DNA of 64,000 nt from Phylloscopus collybita. Taxonomy: Eukaryota; Chordata; Aves; Passeriformes; Phylloscopidae. Position 1 is the first letter of the stretch. The number at the start of each line of letters is the position of its first letter. The position numbers were made by a program, and so were the translations under genes. The stretch is taken from positions 57,349,001 through 57,413,000 of the forward strand of contig JAJNNQ010000075.1 in NCBI GenBank assembly GCA_027886175.1. Reading direction: 5' to 3'. Shown here piece after piece: positions 63,071 to 64,000 of the stretch. The notes under the pieces were generated by a model, which saw only the letters and a program-made list of their open reading frames with translations, was not told the DNA's origin and did not search any database.

Positions 63071-64000
63071 GGTATCAACATTTCCAGTTTTAGGTTTGCT
63101 TGGGGGTTTTGTGTTTGTTTGTCTGTTTGTCTGTTTGTTCACTTTGACATAGTGCAAAACAGAAAAAAAGTATCCACAAAAAATCAATTTCTGGGGTAAT
63201 TTAGAGCAAAAATTTTGAAATATTGGAATTTTCAGGTCAAAGAAAAATCCCTTTTTGAAGAAGCACTGCTTTTATTTCTCTTTACAATCATGATATATTT
63301 TTCTCTCCAGGGGCACACAGATGTTTGGTTTGACCAGGTTTCTATAGAAAGTTTACCCAAAGGGCAGAGCCTGTGTTGGGTCACTGTCAAGTCTTGGCTT
63401 CCCATCACTCAGGGAGCTGCTGACCCTCACTGCTCCCTGAGAGGGACAGAGGAGAATGGCCAGGTATTTCAATAAATAATCAGTTTTTTGAATATCAGGA
63501 AGCAGTTTTTTTAGTTTGCCTTTAGCAGTGATGGTTCCTAGTTCTTCACAGAAGGGGCAGCAGTTCAGGGGGGAAAAGGACCATGGCAGGAACCACTTAC
63601 ACTTCTAGCAGTGAGGAACATGAGACAGCTCAAGGGAAGCTTTGATTTCTGAGCTTTCTAAATATTGCTTCTAAGGAAGTTGAACAGAGATTAAGCCCTT
63701 AGTTTTATCTGAAAAACTGTATAATATTTCCCACAACTGGCAGAACTTTAGTTACCAAGTAAAGCTAGCTTCAGTAGGCAGCACCTATCCTACTCAAGAC
63801 TTAAAAAATATTTGAGATTTCCATACAGAGCTAGGAAATTATCTTATCTGTTAACTGGGGAAAAATCTGTACTACTGTGAAGTCTACAGTTAGCTCCGCT
63901 AAAAGGTGTATTTCTACTGAAGATAGACTCATAATAGAGATATTTATGTTGTCTGATGAGGAGGAACATTTTGTTTCTCCTGATTTTTTGTCTGATGTAC
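63071..64000. other. Intergenic: nothing recognised
   Basis: A short (TTTGTCTG)n-type stretch at about 63095-63140 follows the tandem duplication. The rest shows no gene or named repeat; the open frame at 63215-63475 has no recognisable motif. Confidence 0.5.

Noticed and set aside
1..64000. tRNA, rRNA or microRNA genes
   Set aside because: I saw no tRNA A/B-box pair in a foldable context, no rRNA stretch, and no hairpin long enough to claim a microRNA precursor.

Overview
The window is vertebrate nuclear DNA, AT-rich and gene-poor, from a bird and probably a songbird. Three things support this: several CR1 retrotransposon 3' ends carrying the avian terminal octamer (CATTCTAT/GATTCTGT type), a 753-bp solo LTR of a type I associate with passerine genomes, and three exons that splice in phase into an amniote NETO1 N-terminus. 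No database search was possible; family names come from recognising motifs.

The only protein-coding gene I can support is the 5' part of NETO1 (neuropilin and tolloid-like 1) on the minus strand. Coding exon 1 is at 11352-11379 (initiator ATG, first half of the signal peptide), exon 2 at 7761-7814 (rest of the signal peptide) and exon 3 at 6121-6258 (linker and start of the first CUB domain). All phases agree and give 73 codons plus one base. The remaining CUB domains, LDL-receptor class A module, transmembrane helix and cytoplasmic tail should lie beyond base 1, because I found no further exon in 1-6120. A CpG island of about 2.7 kb (10.86-13.56 kb) spans the start codon and extends some 2 kb upstream as the promoter region. 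It holds CGG/CCG trinucleotide tracts, GC boxes, an inverted CCAAT box and G-quadruplex-capable G-runs.

From 13.56 kb to the end (about 50 kb) I see no gene: this is the 5' intergenic flank of NETO1. It holds CR1 copies at about 16.0, 21.2, 23.8, 43.7-44.8 and 46.4-47.0 kb, more decayed CR1/L3-like pieces at about 25.1-26.2 and 49.8-50.1 kb, the solo LTR with perfect 5-bp target-site duplications at 32.2-33.0 kb, and a decayed LTR-like repeat near 57.3-57.6 kb. It also holds simple-sequence tracts, notably a recurrent family of G/T-rich (or complementary A/C-rich) tracts of 70-250 bp, one of them in a 128-bp tandem duplication at 62.8-63.07 kb, an AT-only 9-bp array at 48.0 kb, and a 49-base T run at 22.5 kb. 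A few non-repetitive blocks dense in homeodomain/SOX/FOX-type sites (8.74-8.94, 16.78-17.04, 36.94-37.34, 42.5-42.6 and 43.09 kb) are candidate conserved regulatory elements.

I found no new multi-gene system. The most distinctive observations are an overlapping upstream reading frame that stays open through all three NETO1 exons, the recurrent G/T tracts with their tandem duplication, and the candidate enhancers.
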